Program-made: the position numbers and the translations under genes
The notes under the pieces: model-generated
What the model was told of the DNA's origin: nothing
What the model saw: the letters and a program-made list of their open reading frames with translations, nothing else
Database searches by the model: none
Source: Arthrobacter echini
Lineage (GTDB): Bacteria; Actinomycetota; Actinomycetes; Actinomycetales; Micrococcaceae
Assembly: GCF_004803505.1 (NCBI RefSeq)
Contig: NZ_SSWH01000001.1
Location: 186,001-250,000 of the forward strand
Direction: 5' to 3'
Length of the DNA: 64,000 nt
Part shown: positions 61,478-64,000 of the stretch, piece after piece
Layout: each line of letters starts with the position of its first letter
How positions within the stretch are numbered: position 1 is the first letter of the stretch

Positions 61478-61667
61478 GCGCCCTCCCCTCCACCACTAGG
61501 AGCAACAGGCTAACTTTTGCCACCGACACGCCCCTGGAATCAACGGACATCGCTTCCGTTATCCATCCCTGCCGGATACGCTATTGATTCGCCGGGCCTT
61601 TCCGGCGTGCGCGGTCCAGAAGAGGGCCCGATTCTCGTGTCATCCTCGTACCGGAGAACAAGGCCCC

Positions 61668-61928
61668 ATGACCACCAGACTGTCGCCATCCGAAGACTTC
61701 CCGGAAGACCTCGCCGCACTCGACCTGCCCGAGGTCGAAATCCTCAACAGCAAGATCCACCGCGAACTCGACTACGAGTACATCCACGCCGGCGAGCCGT
61801 CCCTGGAGACGGAGATCCGCCAGGAGGAACTCGCGGAGGAACTGGACCGGCGCGAGAAGCAGCCGCAGTCGGACCCCGTTCGACCTTCGCAGTCCGACGT
61901 CGTACGGCCCCTGCTGCGATCCTCCTGA
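61668..61928 (+). CDS. small acidic protein of unknown function
   Basis: This is an 86-residue protein. The ATG at 61668 has AAGG 5 bases upstream. MTTRLSPSEDFPEDLAALDL continues into a charged helix (LETEIRQEELAEELDRREKQ), and there is no membrane segment. I do not recognise a family. It is followed after 72 bases by the YtxH-like gene, which has its own -10. Confidence 0.5.
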   Translation: MTTRLSPSEDFPEDLAALDLPEVEILNSKIHRELDYEYIHAGEPSLETEIRQEELAEELDRREKQPQSDPVRPSQSDVVRPLLRSS

Positions 61929-62000
61929 ACACAGGCGATCACCTGCAGGCCCAATGGTCTAGATTCATCAGGGAACGCAGTCCATCGGAGGGAGAACGAC

Positions 62001-62456
62001 ATGAAGAACAAACTGGTTTTCAGCGCAGGAATGGCGGTCGGCTATGTCCTGGGCGCCCGGGCCGGTCGTGACAGCTACGAACAGCTCAAGTCGAAGGCAC
62101 AGGAACTGTGGGGCAACCCCAAGGTCCAGGACACCGTGAGCAACACCGCCGAGACCATCAAGGACAAGGCTCCGGAGGTGCAGGACGCCCTGAAGGATGC
62201 CCTGCCGACGAGCGGTTCGGGTGGTAAGGACGCGGGGAAGGACTCCCAGCAGTCCGCTGAGCGTTCCGGCGCCGACGGAACGACCTCCTCGACGACGTCG
62301 ACAACCGGTGGGACCGATGGCGGAACCGATGGCACCAGTGGCGGCTCGGGTCGTACGGGCCCGAGCGGCGGGGACCCGTGGGAGCTGGAGGATCAGCCGT
62401 TCCAGGCACAGGACGAGGACACGCGCCCCGAGCTCGGCAAGGACTTCGGGAAGTAG
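62001..62456 (+). CDS. YtxH-like membrane-associated protein with a low-complexity tail
   Basis: This is a 151-residue protein. MKNKLVFSAGMAVGYVLGAR is the short N-terminal hydrophobic segment typical of YtxH/DUF-type stress proteins, followed by RDSYEQLKSKAQELWGNPKV and a helical region. The second half (about 70-130) is Gly/Thr/Ser-rich and probably disordered. TAGATT at about 61958 is a good -10 and GGAGGGAG precedes the ATG. A terminator follows. The role is unknown. Confidence 0.7.
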   Translation: MKNKLVFSAGMAVGYVLGARAGRDSYEQLKSKAQELWGNPKVQDTVSNTAETIKDKAPEVQDALKDALPTSGSGGKDAGKDSQQSAERSGADGTTSSTTSTTGGTDGGTDGTSGGSGRTGPSGGDPWELEDQPFQAQDEDTRPELGKDFGK

Positions 62457-62474
62457 ACATCCGCACTATCGCGT

Positions 62475-62510
62475 GACGAAGGGTCCCGGTTGCTGCCGGG
62501 GCCCTTCGTC
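62475..62510. terminator. bidirectional terminator before malQ end
   Basis: GACGAAGGGTCCCGG (62475-62489) pairs with CCGGGGCCCTTCGTC (62496-62510), 15 pairs with one T-G wobble and a 6-base loop. It lies between the YtxH-like gene and the minus-strand malQ end. Confidence 0.75.
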
Positions 62511-62536
62511 GTCAGTACGCCTTGCCGGCCAAGAGC

Positions 62537-64000
62537 TCAGTTCCCGGAAGGCAGCCCCAGTGCGGCGATGAGGGAGGCGAAGCGCTCGTTCCCGGCGAGG
62601 TCCCCGACGAGCACCGCCCTTCCCCCGGCGTCGGCCAGCGGTATGCGCCAGTTGGGATACTCGTCGTCGGTGCCGGGCTGGTTCTGGGTGCGGCGCTCGC
62701 CCACGGCGTCGGCGAGCGCGACGCCGAGCAGCACCGACGGGGTCTGGCCGATGAAGGCGTGCAGTGCCTCGACCGTCTGCTGAAGCCCCGGGGCCTCGCC
62801 CAGCAGGCCGCGCTCGCGCAGGAGCCGGAAGAACTTCTCCTGGACCGCGCGGTCCTCGGCCTGCTCCTCCTCGACGGGCCGGCTGAGCAGACCGAGCTCC
62901 TCCCGCAACACCACGTGCTCTCCCTCGAGGTAGCCGGCGCTCGGCGGCAGATCGTGCACGGTCACCGTCGTCAGGCACGCTGCACGATACGTCTCGGGGG
63001 CAAGGGGCCCGTCCTCGTCCTGTTCGAACCAGAGGATCGAGGTACCGAAGATCCCCCGCTCGGCAAGATACTCCTGGACGCCCGGTTCGAAGACACCGAG
63101 GTCCTCACCGATCACGATCGCGCCCGCCCGTTCCGCTTCGAGGGCCAGGATGCCGATGAGTGCCTGGTGGTCGTAGTAGACGTAGGCGCCGGCCCCGGGC
63201 GCCTGTCCCTGCGGGATCCACCACAACCGGAAGAGCCCGAGAATGTGATCCACCCGGATCCCCCCGGCGTGCGTGAGGATGTTACGGAGCATGTCGCGGA
63301 AGGCCGCATACCCCGATGCGGCCAGCCGCCGCGGATGCCAGGGCGGCTGGCTCCAGTCCTGGCCGTGCTGGTTGAACATGTCCGGCGGCGCTCCCACGCT
63401 GATACCGGACGCGAGGACGTCCTGCAGCGCCCAGGCGTCGGCACCGCTCGGGTGCACACCCACGGCGAGGTCGTGCACCACCCCGATCGTCATTCCGACG
63501 CCTGTCGCTGTCAGCTGCGCCTCCTGCAGCTGCTCGTCGAGCAGCCACTGCAGCCATGCATGGAACTCGATGCGCTCGGCGTGACGCTCGGCGAACTCAC
63601 GGGCGCCCTGCGATCCCGGCCGTCCGACGTCGTCCCAGGCTCGTGCGCCGGGCTCGAAAGTCTCCGCGAGCGTGGACCAGAGGGCGAAATCGGTCAGTCC
63701 CTGGCCCTGGCGTGAACGGTAGGCGTCGAAGCCGTGCTGGCGCTGCTCGGGACGCTCCACGGCGAACAGGAGCTCGAGTGCCTCGAGCTTCGCGGCATAG
63801 GACGAGTCGCGGTCGAGCAGGTCGGCGGCGGTGTTGGCCTGCTCGAAACCTGCTGCGAGCTCGTCCACGCGGGCGCGCGCGGCGTGGTCGAGGCGGGAGT
63901 ACTCGGGGATGTCCTCGATGCGCAGGTAGAGCGGGTGGAAGAAACGCCGCGTGGTGGGGAGGTAGGGCGAGGGTTCCACGGGAGGCGTCGGCTCCGCCGC
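62537..64000 (-). CDS. malQ: 4-alpha-glucanotransferase (amylomaltase), partial at the right edge
   Basis: The C-terminal 488 residues are present; the frame is open to the window edge, so the N-terminus lies outside. GH77 motifs are clear: MTIGVVHDLAVGVHPSGADAW, VGAPPDMFNQHGQDWSQPPW, RVDHILGLFRLWWIPQG with the catalytic aspartate, GEDLGVFEPGVQEYL with the acid/base glutamate, and VHDLPPSAGYLEG with the third acidic residue. It transfers maltosyl chains between alpha-1,4-glucans in maltodextrin metabolism. Actinobacterial MalQ is about 700 residues, consistent with the missing N-terminal part. Confidence 0.93.
   Translation of the reverse strand, partial: AAEPTPPVEPSPYLPTTRRFFHPLYLRIEDIPEYSRLDHAARARVDELAAGFEQANTAADLLDRDSSYAAKLEALELLFAVERPEQRQHGFDAYRSRQGQGLTDFALWSTLAETFEPGARAWDDVGRPGSQGAREFAERHAERIEFHAWLQWLLDEQLQEAQLTATGVGMTIGVVHDLAVGVHPSGADAWALQDVLASGISVGAPPDMFNQHGQDWSQPPWHPRRLAASGYAAFRDMLRNILTHAGGIRVDHILGLFRLWWIPQGQAPGAGAYVYYDHQALIGILALEAERAGAIVIGEDLGVFEPGVQEYLAERGIFGTSILWFEQDEDGPLAPETYRAACLTTVTVHDLPPSAGYLEGEHVVLREELGLLSRPVEEEQAEDRAVQEKFFRLLRERGLLGEAPGLQQTVEALHAFIGQTPSVLLGVALADAVGERRTQNQPGTDDEYPNWRIPLADAGGRAVLVGDLAGNERFASLIAALGLPSGN

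Overview
The window is very G+C-rich, densely packed bacterial DNA with actinobacterial hallmarks. These include many GTG starts and 4-base ATGA/GTGA gene overlaps, TANNNT -10 elements placed 6-7 bases before leaderless start codons, an Atg22-like MFS permease, a CopD-CtaG fusion, and a ykkC-III (guanidine-III) riboswitch. Gene content points to a Micrococcaceae (Arthrobacter-like) chromosome; that placement is inference from content, not from a phylogeny. I see no insertion sequence, phage, CRISPR array or plasmid origin.

Layout. 0.3-6.6 kb: a complete Mrp-type Na+/H+ antiporter operon (mnhA with fused B, C, D, E, F, G) on the minus strand. 6.8-11.3 kb: MFS permease, dCTP deaminase, tryptophan 2,3-dioxygenase, a cytoplasmic-type M4 metalloprotease translationally coupled to an emfourin-like inhibitor, and tRNA-Gly(CCC). 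11.6-16.2 kb: a lipoprotein/permease/permease/ATPase sugar ABC operon ending in a strong hairpin. 16.3-22 kb: two envelope proteins of unknown function, then a thioredoxin-NHL protein overlapping a CopD-CtaG membrane protein. 22.1-23.5 kb: HU and the cysteine-free (zinc-independent) ribosomal paralogues L28-L33-S14 behind a candidate Zur operator. 23.8-35 kb: SGNH hydrolase, lipid kinase, M23 peptidase, GST-like reductase, YihY, epimerase, MASE1 histidine kinase and small stress-type proteins. 35.2-44.1 kb: DHA2 exporter, ABC-F ATPase, a guanidine-III riboswitch followed by an SMR guanidinium exporter, alcohol dehydrogenase, aldo/keto reductase, cyclase/NCS1 pair and SDR.

44.2-47.7 kb is the most coherent regulated cluster. 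It holds an MBL-rhodanese (persulfide dioxygenase type), a TauE/SafE exporter, a rhodanese-DUF2892 protein, and a divergent CsoR-family repressor that lacks the copper histidine and so looks like a CstR persulfide sensor. Four 16-bp ATACCC-type palindromes sit exactly at the two promoter regions of the cluster.

47.7-59.5 kb is accessory-like. It contains a C-terminally truncated GNAT, a RES/Xre-type toxin-antitoxin pair, a tandem GNAT, a PadR operon with its own promoter palindrome, a DUF1905 gene broken by a one-base deletion, a HExxH protein, a small-molecule kinase, several orphan small membrane proteins, a MerR regulator, a gene remnant with an in-frame stop and a glycosylase-like protein. 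59.5-64 kb returns to housekeeping: ROK fructokinase, Fpg/Nei glycosylase, small proteins, and malQ running off the right edge. The left edge cuts a flavin-dependent hydroxylase.
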